Source: Mucilaginibacter sp. CSA2-8R | GTDB lineage: Bacteria; Bacteroidota; Bacteroidia; Sphingobacteriales; Sphingobacteriaceae | Assembly: GCF_038806765.1 (NCBI RefSeq) | Contig: NZ_CP152389.1 | Span: 434,001 to 498,000 of the forward strand | Length of the DNA stretch: 64,000 nt | Reading direction: 5' to 3' | Shown: in pieces, positions 16,855 through 27,839 of the stretch | Position numbering within the stretch: position 1 is the first letter of the stretch | Layout of the letters: the number at the start of each line of letters is the position of its first letter | Translations under genes and position numbers: made by a program | Notes under the pieces: generated by a model | Databases searched by the model: none | Seen by the model: only the letters and a program-made list of their open reading frames with translations | Told to the model about the DNA's origin: nothing

Positions 16855-19800
16855 ATGAAAGTACATTGTAAAGTGGAAGGCGGCAAAGGGCGAAATCATC
16901 GTTATAGCCATCCTGCCAAAATATTTTATCTTACTGTATTGCTGCTTTTAGCCTTTTTAGAGGCATCTGTAGCTCAACAAAAGCGTACAGTAAAGGGGCA
17001 GGTATTCGATCAGCAAAAAAACACCATCATTGGTGCAGTTATACGTGTAAAGGGTACTAACACAAGTCTTCAAACCAATAGTAAAGGCGAATTTTCGGTT
17101 TCCGTAAGTGGTGCCAATCCTGTATTGGTTGTCAGCTATGTGGGTATGACTACACAGGAAGTGAGCGTTGGCGATAAAGACTTTATCAACGTAAGCTTAA
17201 AAGAAAACGTCTCGCAGTTAGGAGAGGTTGTGGTGACCGTAGCTTACGGCCAACAAAAGAAACAAAGCGTAGTAGGGTCAATAGTGCAAACAGACAGCAA
17301 AACCCTCGAACGCACGGGTGGTGTATCCAGCTTGGGAGCTGCTTTAACAGGTAACTTGCCGGGTGTGGTAACCACTTCAAGCACAGGTATACCTGGCGGC
17401 GAAGACCCTCAGATTTTAATACGTGCCCGCAGTACCTGGAACAATTCAAGTCCGCTTATTTTGGTGGATGGCGTTGAGCGTTCTATCAACAACGTTGATA
17501 TTGCCTCTGTAGCATCGGTATCCGTTTTGAAAGATGCATCGGCCACGGCGGTTTTCGGCGTGCGCGGAGCTAACGGCGTTATCCTGATTACCACCAAACG
17601 CGGTAGAGAGGGAAAAGCTGAGATTCGTGCATCGGCAAATACAGTAATCAAGGCACCTTCGAAATTACCGGGACGACTGGACTCATACGACATGTTCCAG
17701 TTACGCAACAGAGCCATTGAAAACGAATTGGCTTTAAGGCCTGCTGCCTGGAACGACATCATGCCGCAGGATATTATTAATAAATACAGGTTTCCGGCAA
17801 ATGACGCCGAGCGTGAGCGTTACCCGAACGTTGACTGGGTAGAAACTTTATTTAAAAACAACGCTTTATCTTACAATGCCAACCTCAACATTGCCGGGGG
17901 TACCAAATTTGTAAAATATTTTACAAGCGCTGACTATCAAAAAGAAGGAGACCTTTTTAAGACCTTCGACAGCAACAGGGGATACACGGCCGGTTACGGA
18001 TTTAACCGTTTGAATATCCGTAGCAACCTGGATTTTCAGATTACGCCAACCACCGTATTTACTACTAATATCTACGGTTCAAGGGGCGTACGTCAAAGAC
18101 CTTGGATTAACATTAATGAGTATAACACTTGGGGAGCCGCGTACTACACTGCACCCAACTTGTTTTTGCCTCAATACTCAGATGGTAGCTGGGGCTATTA
18201 TGCACCCAACTCCGGTCAGGGCACCAACTCAGCAATGCTTTTAGCTACAAGCGGCTCGGAGATAATCACCACATCACGGATTACGACAGACTTTATACTT
18301 GAGCAAAGTCTGGGCATGTTTGTTAAAGGTTTAAGCATACGTGGTAACTTATCTATTGATAACACTTTTGTTGAGAACGGCCGAGGAATAAATGATGTCA
18401 ACAATCCGACTCGGCAAAAATATATCGACCCACAAACGGGTAACGTGACTTACACGCCGGATAAGGATGCAAATACCCAATTCAGCTTTAAAGAAAGCGA
18501 CCGCTGGGCAGCTGCCGGTGGTGTAGTTGACAATGGGTCAACATTCCGTCGTATGTTTTCGCAGGTACGGTTAAATTATGCCACAAAAATTGGTGAACAG
18601 CATAATATTACAGCATTAGGTTTGTGGAATAGAGACCAGATTGCAAGTGGAAGCGTCATTCCTTCATACCGCGAAGAATGGGTGTTTAGAACCACTTACG
18701 GTTTTAAAAACAAATACAACTTCGAGTATAACGGTGCCTACAACGGGTCTGAAAAATTTGGCCCCGATTACCGGTTTGCTTTCTTTTCATCAGCCGGTGC
18801 AAACTGGATGATTTCTGAAGAGAAATTTATGAAATCGTTGAGGTTTGTCGACTTGCTTAAACTGCGCGGAACTTACGGAACCGTTGGTGATGACAGCGGC
18901 TCGCCGCGTTTTGCTTATCTTTCTGAATGGGCCTTCGGGGGCAGAACCAGGCTCGGAACATCCGGTATACCTGCCGAACAGAGTATTTATAATTGGTACC
19001 GCCAAACAAGTGTAGGTAACCCGAACGTGCGTTGGGAAAAAGTACGGAAAGCCAACATCGGTGTAGATTTTGCATTTTTCAACAATGTGCTTTCCGGTAG
19101 CGTAGATGTTTTTCAAGACAGGAGGACGGATATCTTAAGCTCGGGCGGCAACAGAGCGATTCCTTCTTATTATGGTGCAAACGCACCTACCGCAAATAAA
19201 GGTAGAGTAGATGCAAGCGGTTATGAGTTTGATTTGAGATTCAGCAAAAACTTATCGCGCAACATCCGTTTGTGGTCCAATGTAAATTTTACCCATGCCG
19301 AAAACAAGGTTATTATTGCTGACATTCCGCAACTGTTACCTGATTATCAGAAAACAGAAGGTAAACAGATTTTTCAGAACTATTCTTATGTAAGTTCCGG
19401 TCGCTATAACAACTGGGATGAGCTGTACGCTGGTACTCCACATGCCGAAAACGATAACCAGAAATTACCGGGCAACGCGTACATAATTGATTACAACGGC
19501 GACGGCGTAATAAACGCCAGTGATAACATCCCGTACGGGCATACCGGCAATCCGCAAAATACTTACAGCGCTACGCTCGGGCTCGACTGGAAAAACTTCA
19601 GCGCATTTGTCCAGTTCTATGGCGTTAATAACGTAACCAGGCAAGTGGTGCTTACCACATTCGGCGGACAAAATACCCTGGCGTTCAATCAGGGCAGCAT
19701 CTGGTCAAAAGATAATCCCGACGCCGATGTTCCGATGCCGCGCTGGGCATCCACACCAAGCGGTTATCAAGACGGAACCCGCTACTTCTACGATGCTTCC

Positions 19801-20034
19801 TACGTCAGGTTAAAAAACGCAGAGATTGCTTACACCTTTAACCAACCTTGGGTAAAAAAGATTGGCATGTCAACGCTTCGTGTATTTGTTAACGGTAACA
19901 ACTTAGCCGTATGGAGCAAAATGCCTGATGACCGCGAAGCTAATTACCAGAGCGCTGGCGGACAGGGATGGGCGTCTCAGGGTGCATACCCAACTGTTAA
20001 ACGCTACAACTTTGGTGCAAATATCACTTTCTAA
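16855..20034 (+). CDS. xusA: SusC-like TonB-dependent outer-membrane transporter XusA
   Basis: 1059 residues. A signal peptide (about 21-41) is followed by a carboxypeptidase-like regulatory domain (about 45-120), a TonB box-like segment EVVVTVAYG near 124-132, a plug domain (ILVDGVERSI, VLKDASATAVFGVRGANGV, LITTKRG) and a 22-strand barrel ending in the terminal aromatic residue F. It imports xylo-oligosaccharides across the outer membrane together with the SusD partner encoded 12 bp downstream. It is the first gene of an operon whose order matches the core xylan utilisation system (xusABCDE-xyn10A) described in Bacteroides. Assignment to xylan rests on the GH10 gene at the end of the operon. 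Confidence 0.92.
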   Translation: MKVHCKVEGGKGRNHRYSHPAKIFYLTVLLLLAFLEASVAQQKRTVKGQVFDQQKNTIIGAVIRVKGTNTSLQTNSKGEFSVSVSGANPVLVVSYVGMTTQEVSVGDKDFINVSLKENVSQLGEVVVTVAYGQQKKQSVVGSIVQTDSKTLERTGGVSSLGAALTGNLPGVVTTSSTGIPGGEDPQILIRARSTWNNSSPLILVDGVERSINNVDIASVASVSVLKDASATAVFGVRGANGVILITTKRGREGKAEIRASANTVIKAPSKLPGRLDSYDMFQLRNRAIENELALRPAAWNDIMPQDIINKYRFPANDAERERYPNVDWVETLFKNNALSYNANLNIAGGTKFVKYFTSADYQKEGDLFKTFDSNRGYTAGYGFNRLNIRSNLDFQITPTTVFTTNIYGSRGVRQRPWININEYNTWGAAYYTAPNLFLPQYSDGSWGYYAPNSGQGTNSAMLLATSGSEIITTSRITTDFILEQSLGMFVKGLSIRGNLSIDNTFVENGRGINDVNNPTRQKYIDPQTGNVTYTPDKDANTQFSFKESDRWAAAGGVVDNGSTFRRMFSQVRLNYATKIGEQHNITALGLWNRDQIASGSVIPSYREEWVFRTTYGFKNKYNFEYNGAYNGSEKFGPDYRFAFFSSAGANWMISEEKFMKSLRFVDLLKLRGTYGTVGDDSGSPRFAYLSEWAFGGRTRLGTSGIPAEQSIYNWYRQTSVGNPNVRWEKVRKANIGVDFAFFNNVLSGSVDVFQDRRTDILSSGGNRAIPSYYGANAPTANKGRVDASGYEFDLRFSKNLSRNIRLWSNVNFTHAENKVIIADIPQLLPDYQKTEGKQIFQNYSYVSSGRYNNWDELYAGTPHAENDNQKLPGNAYIIDYNGDGVINASDNIPYGHTGNPQNTYSATLGLDWKNFSAFVQFYGVNNVTRQVVLTTFGGQNTLAFNQGSIWSKDNPDADVPMPRWASTPSGYQDGTRYFYDASYVRLKNAEIAYTFNQPWVKKIGMSTLRVFVNGNNLAVWSKMPDDREANYQSAGGQGWASQGAYPTVKRYNFGANITF

Positions 20035-20046
20035 AAGAAGTTTGTT

Positions 20047-21960
20047 ATGAAAAGAAATATAAGAACACTCGTGTCGGTAGCACTTCTTTCGTGCATAACC
20101 GGAAACATTTCGTGTAAAAAATACCTGGACAGAAGTCCGGAATCTGTAGTGTCGGCAGAAGTTGCCTTTAAAGACTTTACCAATTTTCAGGGCTTCACCG
20201 AAGAACTGTACAATTGCATACCCGATTTTACCAACCGTTACTGGACAAACAGCTGGAACTGGGGCGACGACGAAATACAGTCATCAGCTTTAAACTTCCA
20301 TATCGTTAACAAAATAGATAACGGCGATTTCTGGGGCTGGCAGAGGGAGTTTGATGGTTGGGGAGCCGGTTGGATGGATGCACCCAGTGCCAGTACCAAT
20401 GATGACCGTTTTTCGAAAGGTTTGTGGCCGCTTGCCTGGTACGGTATACGCAAAGCCAACCTCGGCCTGGAAAACATGAATCTGATGGTTAATGCAACTG
20501 ACGAGGAGCGCAACCTCATCAAAGGTCAGTTACTATTCTTCAGAGGCTGGTTCCATTTCCAACTGATGCAATATTTTGGTGGTCTACCATATATTACTAA
20601 AGTGTTGCCTGCAGATCAGGATTTGCGCGAACCACGTCTTAAATATCAGGAGTGTGCCGCTTTAGCCGCAAAAGATTTTAGAGAAGCTGCCGATTTACTT
20701 CCTTTAAATTGGGACAGAACAGCACGTGGCGGACAAACACCCGGAAAAAACGAGTTACGGATTGATAAGGCCATGGCATTAGGTTACCTGGGTAAAAACT
20801 ACCTATGGGCAGCCAGTCCACTCATGAACATGGTATCAACCGGTAACCGTAGTTACGATGTTGAGCTCTGTAAAAAAGCATCAGCGGCATTTGCCGAATT
20901 ACTGAACTTGAGCGAAAGCGGCCAGATACCTTATAAGTTGGTATCGTTCGACAGGTATTACACCAACTTTTATACGTTTGGCCAAAACTGGCAGTTGCCG
21001 GGAGGTAACAATGCTGATGGTGTAAGCAGGGAAGCTATATTTAGAGGGCCTTACTGGGATGCACACGGTTCTACCTATGGTACAGCCAAGCAATATACCC
21101 CTGGTCCAGTCATTGAAGAAGGGAACGTAGTATTTACACCTACCGCTAATTATGTAAATAACTACGGTATGAAAAACGGTCTGCCTATTAAAGACATGAC
21201 CAAGGCCGATGCCGAATCTGGCTACGACCCGCAGTTTCCGTGGAAAAACCGCGACCCGCGCTTTTACAACGACATTGTTTTTGATGGTATAAAAATGGTA
21301 AAAGGCTCTATTCCTTCAAACATCGCAGAATCAAATCGCTATGCGAATTTATTCACCGGCGGCAGTTCGCGCGATGAGCGTGTAGGTAGCCGTACAGGCT
21401 TTTTGATGTTCAAGTTTACGCCTATCACATCAAACAGGTTTGACCAGGGCTATGCCTATGGCCAAAACCTGAATATACGTGTGCCCTACATGCGGTTGGC
21501 TGATATATACCTGATGTATGCCGAAGCCAGCACTGCCGGTTATGGCTCTGCGTTGGGGAAAGACCCATCTTTTTCAAAAACAGCTTTAGATGCGATCAAT
21601 GTGCTGCGCGACCGTGCAGGCGTAGGGCGTGTTGCAGCCAAATTTCAAGGCTCGGCAGATGAGTTTATGAAAGAGGTAAAGCGCGAACGTGCTGTAGAAC
21701 TTGCATTTGAAGGACACCGTTTTACCGATCAGCGCAGATGGATGCAGTTTATCGAAGCACCTTACAATTTGAAAACGGCTATAGAGTTTGACAGGGGAGC
21801 AACACTGAACCCAACAGCAGACCCTAAAGAAAACCGGGTAGTTAATTTGAGGGAGCGCACCATCGTTACGCGGCCATTTACCGAGAAGCATTACTGGTTT
21901 CCGTTAAAAAGAGCCGATGTAAATATGTATCCCGAATTTAAGCAGAACCCAGGTTGGTAA
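20047..21960 (+). CDS. xusB: SusD/RagB-like surface glycan-binding lipoprotein XusB
   Basis: 637 residues. The N-terminus has a lipoprotein-type signal ending in NISC, with the lipidated Cys near 23. A typical SusD core follows: a helical TPR region with DEIQSS and WYGIRKANLGLENM, and a C-terminal KRERAVELAFEGHRF signature with FPLKRADVNM close to the end. SusD proteins form a lid on the SusC transporter and capture glycan at the cell surface. It lies 12 bp after xusA and is clearly its partner. Confidence 0.92.
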   Translation: MKRNIRTLVSVALLSCITGNISCKKYLDRSPESVVSAEVAFKDFTNFQGFTEELYNCIPDFTNRYWTNSWNWGDDEIQSSALNFHIVNKIDNGDFWGWQREFDGWGAGWMDAPSASTNDDRFSKGLWPLAWYGIRKANLGLENMNLMVNATDEERNLIKGQLLFFRGWFHFQLMQYFGGLPYITKVLPADQDLREPRLKYQECAALAAKDFREAADLLPLNWDRTARGGQTPGKNELRIDKAMALGYLGKNYLWAASPLMNMVSTGNRSYDVELCKKASAAFAELLNLSESGQIPYKLVSFDRYYTNFYTFGQNWQLPGGNNADGVSREAIFRGPYWDAHGSTYGTAKQYTPGPVIEEGNVVFTPTANYVNNYGMKNGLPIKDMTKADAESGYDPQFPWKNRDPRFYNDIVFDGIKMVKGSIPSNIAESNRYANLFTGGSSRDERVGSRTGFLMFKFTPITSNRFDQGYAYGQNLNIRVPYMRLADIYLMYAEASTAGYGSALGKDPSFSKTALDAINVLRDRAGVGRVAAKFQGSADEFMKEVKRERAVELAFEGHRFTDQRRWMQFIEAPYNLKTAIEFDRGATLNPTADPKENRVVNLRERTIVTRPFTEKHYWFPLKRADVNMYPEFKQNPGW

Positions 21961-21998
21961 GCTCCTTTATCTATCACATCAAAATAAAGACATTAGTA

Positions 21999-24900
21999 AT
22001 GAAGTTTTCTAATATAGGGATGGTGTCGTGTTGCCTGTTAGCGCTTATTACCAGCGCAGCCAGGGGGCAGGATACCGTCAAAACAACAATTAATGCCGTG
22101 GTCCGCGGGCAATACGGCATGCCTGTTACAGGCGCAAGAGTAGTCAATGAAATTGGCGGCGCAGAAACAAAAACAAACCAGGCCGGGGTGTTCTCGCTAA
22201 AAGCACTTCCTAACACCCGTTTAACCATTACAGCACAAGGTTATGCACCGGCGTTGATACCAGTATCAGATACACTTAAACGGATAGCCCTTGTAAGGGA
22301 GGATTTAATTGTGCCGGTAGCGTTTCGCAATGCATCAGAAGATGACTTGTTGGGTGGCGTTGCAAGCGTTAATTATAAAAACATCTTCGAGAAAAACTTC
22401 TCGACCAATGGTTTTGACGGTTTGGAAGCTTTTGCTGCCGGCTTTCATGGAAATATATGGGGCATGAATGGCTATCTAGTATTAATAGACGGTGTTCCGC
22501 GTGATATAGACAATGTGATGCCGACGGAAATTGACCGGATTACTGTGCTTAAAAGCGCGGCAGCGGTGGCCTTGTACGGTAGCCGGGGCGCAAAGGGAGT
22601 GGTGCTCATAACCACCAAACGCGGCGATGGTAACGGACAGAAAATAAAAGTACGCGGCGATGCCGGCATCAACGTAGCCAAAGGTTACCCTAAATACTTG
22701 GGCTCTGCCGAGTACTTAACCTTGTATAATGAGGCCCGTGTCAATGATGGGTTGGGCGCTTTATACTCTCAGCAAGAAATATATAATTATGCATCAGGTT
22801 CCAACCCGTACCGGTACCCCAACGTTGATTATTACTCATCAGATTATCTAAAACGCACTTTTAACCGGTATGACATTACTACAGAAATATCCGGAGGTAA
22901 CGAACGTGCCCGTTATTATACCAACATAGGTTTTTGGTCGGCAGGCTCACCGCTTAATTTCGGCGCTGCCAAAGGTAATACCAACGACCGGGTTAATGTT
23001 AGGGGTAATGTAGATATGCAGCTAACCAATTTTTTGAAAGCGCATGTTGATGCAAGTGCCGTATTTTACAGTGGCAGAGGAGTAAACACCGACTACTTTG
23101 GCAGCGCTGCCGCGTTGCGCCCGAATCGGTTTACACCGCTTATCCCTTTGAGCTACATCGAAAGTACCGATGTTCCGTCATTAACCATCGCCAACGGAAG
23201 CTCTAACATTATTGACGGCCAATACATTTTGGGCGGTACACAGCTTGATCAAACAAACCCTTTCGCCACTATTTACGCAGGAGGAAGTAACAAGACAATA
23301 AGACGACAGTTTCAGTTTACCACTGGGGTAGATGCCGACCTGAACAGAGTACTCAAGGGGCTAACTTTTAGCACCAGCTTAGGTGTTGATTACTACCTCA
23401 ACTACAACCAGGGATACAGTAACGGCTATGCCATTTATCAGCCAAATTGGACCACCTATAATGGAAGAGATGTAATAAGTACATTAACACCATTTGGTAG
23501 CGACCAAAAATCAGGTATACAGAATATCTCCAACAGTCAGTATCGTCAAACCGTTTCTTTTTGGGGTCAGTTCAACTACAACAACACTTTTGCCGAAAAC
23601 CACAATGTTTCGGCTGTGCTCTTAGGCGCGGCTTACCGTCAATCTACATCAGCAATTTATCAAAGTAATACCAATTCAAATACAGGTTTGCAGTTGGGTT
23701 ATAATTACAAAAAGAAATACTACGCTGATTTTACCGGGGCAATGGTTTATTCGCCAAAGTTTTTGGATAATAAAGGTTACGGTTTTTCGCCAACAGCTTC
23801 ACTGGGATGGAGACTAAGTGAAGAATCATTTTTAAAGAACAGCAACGTTGTAAATAACTTAAAGCTTACCGCATCAGCGGGTATTATTTATACTGATTTG
23901 GATGTAGCTGATTATTTCCTGTATCAGAGCATATACACACAGCGCGACGGTTCTTACTACACGTGGAATGACGGAACGCAGTCACAAACAACTGACTCGC
24001 GCAGGGGCGCTAACAATGCTTTAACATTTGCTAAACGCCGTGAAATATCGTTAGGGTTACAGGGCGCATTCTTTAAAAATACGGTATCGCTTTCTGCAAA
24101 CGTGTTCAGAAATCAGATGGTTGATAACGTTGTACAGAGTACATTTCTTTTCCCCAACTATTTTACGGTGTTTAATTCATCATTTATTCCTTACGTGAAT
24201 TTTGATGCAGACCAACGTACAGGTTTTGACCTGAGTTTAAACTTTCGGAAACGTACGGGCGAGGTAGAGTGGATGTTAGGTACCACCGCAACCTACTACA
24301 CTACTAAAGCCAGCAAACGTTCGGAGTATTATGTCAATTCTTATCAAAATCGTCAGGGGAAACCATTGGATGCCATCTGGGGATTACAGAGTGACGGCTT
24401 TTATATGAGTGCCGCCGAAGCTGCTGCAGCTAATAGTGGAACCGGTGCAGCTCAACCGGCGTTCGGTCAGGTAAAGGCAGGTGATATTAAATACAAAGAC
24501 ACCAACGGCGACGGATTGATCAACAATCAGGACGAAGTTTACCTGGGTCGCGGCGGATGGTATGGCGCGCCGCTTACTTTGGGCTTAAATCTTACTGCGC
24601 GCTGGAAAAACTTTACCTTTTTTGCCCTGGCAACCGGCCGCTACGGAGCTAAAGCGATGAAAAACAGTGCTTACTACTGGGTAGATGGTCAGGATAAATA
24701 CTCTGAAGTTGTGCGTAATCGCTGGACTGAGGCTACTAAAAATACGGCAACATTTCCGCGTTTAACTACGCTGACCAGTGATAACAATTTCCGCAATTCT
24801 GATTTCTGGCTTTTTAGTGCAAACCGGATTGATTTATCGAAAGTACAAATCTCTTATGACCTTCCTGAAGGATCAATGAAAGGTAAGTTTTTAAAATCGC

Positions 24901-25025
24901 TGGGTATGTACGTAACCGGTTTCAACCTGCTAACCGTGGCTAAAGAAAGAGAATTTTTGGAGATGAACATTGGATCGGCACCACAAACACGATTTTACAA
25001 TGTGGGTGTAAAGGCTGGTTTTTAA
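21999..25025 (+). CDS. xusC: second SusC-like TonB-dependent transporter XusC
   Basis: About 1008 residues from the ATG at 21999. An in-frame TTG at 21954 would overlap xusB and add a non-signal sequence, so I reject it. A signal peptide (about 1-24) leads into a carboxypeptidase regulatory-like domain (about 30-95). The plug has VLIDGVPRDI, VLKSAAAVALYGSRGAKGV and LITTKRG; a beta-barrel follows with a terminal F. The regulatory domain is shorter and more divergent than in XusA. Tandem SusC/SusD pairs are characteristic of the xus operon, the second pair usually broadening oligosaccharide capture. Confidence 0.9.
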   Translation: MKFSNIGMVSCCLLALITSAARGQDTVKTTINAVVRGQYGMPVTGARVVNEIGGAETKTNQAGVFSLKALPNTRLTITAQGYAPALIPVSDTLKRIALVREDLIVPVAFRNASEDDLLGGVASVNYKNIFEKNFSTNGFDGLEAFAAGFHGNIWGMNGYLVLIDGVPRDIDNVMPTEIDRITVLKSAAAVALYGSRGAKGVVLITTKRGDGNGQKIKVRGDAGINVAKGYPKYLGSAEYLTLYNEARVNDGLGALYSQQEIYNYASGSNPYRYPNVDYYSSDYLKRTFNRYDITTEISGGNERARYYTNIGFWSAGSPLNFGAAKGNTNDRVNVRGNVDMQLTNFLKAHVDASAVFYSGRGVNTDYFGSAAALRPNRFTPLIPLSYIESTDVPSLTIANGSSNIIDGQYILGGTQLDQTNPFATIYAGGSNKTIRRQFQFTTGVDADLNRVLKGLTFSTSLGVDYYLNYNQGYSNGYAIYQPNWTTYNGRDVISTLTPFGSDQKSGIQNISNSQYRQTVSFWGQFNYNNTFAENHNVSAVLLGAAYRQSTSAIYQSNTNSNTGLQLGYNYKKKYYADFTGAMVYSPKFLDNKGYGFSPTASLGWRLSEESFLKNSNVVNNLKLTASAGIIYTDLDVADYFLYQSIYTQRDGSYYTWNDGTQSQTTDSRRGANNALTFAKRREISLGLQGAFFKNTVSLSANVFRNQMVDNVVQSTFLFPNYFTVFNSSFIPYVNFDADQRTGFDLSLNFRKRTGEVEWMLGTTATYYTTKASKRSEYYVNSYQNRQGKPLDAIWGLQSDGFYMSAAEAAAANSGTGAAQPAFGQVKAGDIKYKDTNGDGLINNQDEVYLGRGGWYGAPLTLGLNLTARWKNFTFFALATGRYGAKAMKNSAYYWVDGQDKYSEVVRNRWTEATKNTATFPRLTTLTSDNNFRNSDFWLFSANRIDLSKVQISYDLPEGSMKGKFLKSLGMYVTGFNLLTVAKEREFLEMNIGSAPQTRFYNVGVKAGF

Positions 25026-25044
25026 GGCCAATAATATTGACAAC

Positions 25045-26805
25045 ATGAAAAAAATTGCAATACTTTTTATAACACTAACTGCACTGTGCGGGTGCAAAAA
25101 GTTTGTCGAACCTGGTCTGCAGAACAACGGCAACTTTGAGAATATTTATGACGAGCCGTTGCTGGCAAACGGCCTGCTTTTAAACGGTTATACGCGTATA
25201 CCAACCAATGGTTGGGTATTTAGCGATGTGGCCACTGACGATGCGGTGAGTAATGATAGAAATAACAATTTTTCTAAAGTAGCTACCGGGCAATGGACGG
25301 CCAGCTTTAACCCGCTTGACCAGTGGGCTAATGCAAGGGCCGCCATACAATACATCAACTTATTTTTAACCGAAGCCGATAAGGTTGTTTTTGACGAGCA
25401 GAACGCAACGTTGAGTCAGATGTTCAGAGACAGACTAAAGGGCGAGGGCTATGGCTTAAGGGCGCTTTTTGGTTATTACATGTTACAGGCGCATGCCGGT
25501 AAAGTAGGTGGTACCTTGTATGGTTATCCTATTTTACTTGCGCCCGAAACATCTACATCAGATTTTAACCAACCCCGTGCAAAATTTGATGACTGTATGA
25601 AACAGATATACAGTGACTTGACCCGTGCCGAAGAACTGCTTCCGCTCGATTATAGGGACATTACATCTGCAACGGACATTCCGGCAAAATATGCAGGCGT
25701 ATTACCCGAAACCTACAACCGTGTATTTGGCCGTATATTTAGCCAACGCATGACCGCGCGAATCGCCAAAGCCATACGTGCTAAGGCTGCGCTTATGGCT
25801 GCCAGTCCTGCTTATGTTGACGGATCGACAACTACCTGGGCCAACGCTGCAAATGCTGCAGCGGCGGTTATTGATTTAAACGGCGGGCTTAACGGTTTTG
25901 CTACCAACGGCCTTACCTGGTATGCCGGCGGCAGTGGTAATCAAATTGATGGTTTAGGATCGGGCGCCAATCCTCCAGAGGTATTATGGCGCACAAGTGT
26001 TGCCCAGAATAGTGATCTTGAGGCAGATCACTTTCCGCCAACGTTATCCGGTTCTGGTCGTTTAAATCCTACACAAAATCTGGTCAACGCTTTCCCGGCA
26101 CTTAATGGTTACCCGGTAGACAATGCCAGCAGTAACTTTAACCCGGCAGCGCCTTACACCAACCGCGACCCTCGTTTGGCAGCATACATCGTATTGAATG
26201 GAAGTACAGCCGGTCCTGGAAACACCGTCATCTATACCGCTACCGACAGGAATACCAACGATGGTTTAAACAAGGTAGAAACATCCACCCGTACCGGATA
26301 CTATATGCGTAAGTTATTACGGCAGGATGTTAACCGCGCATCAAACGCAATAAGCAATCAAAAGCATTATCGCCCGCACATCCGCTACACCGAAATGTAC
26401 TTAAACTATGCCGAAGCTGCTAATGAGGCTTATGGGCCGTTAGCTAACGGAACATCTGCTTATTCTGCCTACGATGTAATTAAAAAGATTCGCCAGCGTG
26501 CAGGTATTGGCTTAACCAATGGCGATGCCTATCTCGAATCAATTAAAAGTAACCAGAGCGCAATGCGTACTTTAATTAGAAATGAGCGCAGGCTGGAGCT
26601 ATGTTTCGAAGGTTTCAGGTTTTGGGATTTACGCCGTTGGAACGCCAATTTAACTGAGGCGGCTACGGGTGTAAGCATTTCGCAAACCAATTACTCACCT
26701 ATTACGGTTGAGAACCGGTCATTCCAGAGTTTTATGATTTACGGGCCAATTCCGTACAGCGAAACTTTGAAGTTTAGTGCACTTCAGCAAAATACAGGCT
26801 GGTAA
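25045..26805 (+). CDS. xusD: second SusD/RagB-like surface glycan-binding lipoprotein XusD
   Basis: 586 residues with a lipoprotein signal (LTALCGC, Cys at 17). SusD features include the YFLTEADKV-like early helix, FGYYMLQAHAGKVGGTLYGYPI, the YTEMYLNYAEAANEAYG segment and the C-terminal NERRLELCFEGFRFWDLRRW signature, read as separate pieces. It lies 19 bp after xusC and is its lid partner. It differs strongly from XusB, so the two pairs are not a recent duplication. Confidence 0.9.
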   Translation: MKKIAILFITLTALCGCKKFVEPGLQNNGNFENIYDEPLLANGLLLNGYTRIPTNGWVFSDVATDDAVSNDRNNNFSKVATGQWTASFNPLDQWANARAAIQYINLFLTEADKVVFDEQNATLSQMFRDRLKGEGYGLRALFGYYMLQAHAGKVGGTLYGYPILLAPETSTSDFNQPRAKFDDCMKQIYSDLTRAEELLPLDYRDITSATDIPAKYAGVLPETYNRVFGRIFSQRMTARIAKAIRAKAALMAASPAYVDGSTTTWANAANAAAAVIDLNGGLNGFATNGLTWYAGGSGNQIDGLGSGANPPEVLWRTSVAQNSDLEADHFPPTLSGSGRLNPTQNLVNAFPALNGYPVDNASSNFNPAAPYTNRDPRLAAYIVLNGSTAGPGNTVIYTATDRNTNDGLNKVETSTRTGYYMRKLLRQDVNRASNAISNQKHYRPHIRYTEMYLNYAEAANEAYGPLANGTSAYSAYDVIKKIRQRAGIGLTNGDAYLESIKSNQSAMRTLIRNERRLELCFEGFRFWDLRRWNANLTEAATGVSISQTNYSPITVENRSFQSFMIYGPIPYSETLKFSALQQNTGW

Positions 26806-26837
26806 TAAACGAAACCTTTAAAAAGATTAAAAAAGAG

Positions 26838-27812
26838 ATGAAAAGATTAAAAAATATGTGGTTGCTTTTACTTGTTGCTTTTGCAGCCTGTAAAAATGAA
26901 AACGTAGAATTTCCGGACTACACCAATAGCTCAGTTTATTTTTCTTACCAGTCGCCGGTGCGCACTATAACATTGGGAGAAGACCTGTTTGATACCTCAC
27001 TCGATAATGCGTATAAATGCCAGATTATGGCCACTATTGGCGGCGTTTATGAAAACAAAAAAGACGTAACAATTAATATCTCGGTTAACAACGCGCTAAC
27101 GCAGGGACTTAAATTTAATCCGCCCGATTACAGTGGCGATGTTTTGCCAATGCCGGCTTCTTACTATCGTTTGGCAGACAATAAAATAACTATACCAAAG
27201 GGTAAAATTGCCGGTGGTGTTGAGGTGCAGCTTACCGATGCCTACTTTGCAGACCCGCTGAGTACTAAAGCTACGTACGTAATTCCAATTACGATGACAA
27301 GCGTTACCAACGCCGATTCAATTTTGAGAGCGAAGAATTATACTTTATATGCCATTAAATACATTAACGTTTGGACAGGTAATTATTTGCGCAGGGGCAG
27401 GGATGTAGTAGAAGGTAAAAACGGACGTACAGAGTTAAGCAAAACTATTACTCGCCGAAACCAATATGTTGAAAAAGACGAGATAAAATCATTGACTACG
27501 AGGTCTTTGAGCCAAACTGTTTTTCCTGTAACACTTAAAGGCGTAAATAATGTGGATGTAAGCTGCCCGCTGCTTTTAACTTTTGATGGTAATGGTAATT
27601 GTACGGTTACTGCTGCAGCAACCGGATATACCGCTTCGGGAACCGGAAAATTCGTAAAACGGGGTGAAAAGAACAGTTGGGGATCACAAGACCGCGATGC
27701 AATCTATCTGAATTATCAGATAGAGGCAACCGATTTGCGCACTAATACTACTGATACCCTTGTTCTGCGTGACCGTGGCGTTAAAATGGAGACGTTTAGC
27801 CCAACTAAGTAA
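26838..27812 (+). CDS. xusE: DUF1735-type surface lipoprotein, XusE-like
   Basis: 324 residues with a lipoprotein signal (VAFAAC, Cys at 18). The body is beta-rich. The segment with VYFSYQSPVRTI and the ITIPKGKIAGG motif is typical of DUF1735 proteins, which replace SusE in many PULs; a C-terminal calycin-like or DUF4361 part is likely. Its place between xusD and the GH10 gene matches xusE of the core xylan system, which is thought to bind glycan at the cell surface. The function is inferred mainly from synteny. Confidence 0.8.
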   Translation: MKRLKNMWLLLLVAFAACKNENVEFPDYTNSSVYFSYQSPVRTITLGEDLFDTSLDNAYKCQIMATIGGVYENKKDVTINISVNNALTQGLKFNPPDYSGDVLPMPASYYRLADNKITIPKGKIAGGVEVQLTDAYFADPLSTKATYVIPITMTSVTNADSILRAKNYTLYAIKYINVWTGNYLRRGRDVVEGKNGRTELSKTITRRNQYVEKDEIKSLTTRSLSQTVFPVTLKGVNNVDVSCPLLLTFDGNGNCTVTAAATGYTASGTGKFVKRGEKNSWGSQDRDAIYLNYQIEATDLRTNTTDTLVLRDRGVKMETFSPTK

Positions 27813-27839
27813 TTGTTGAACCTCTAATCGGAAAACAAA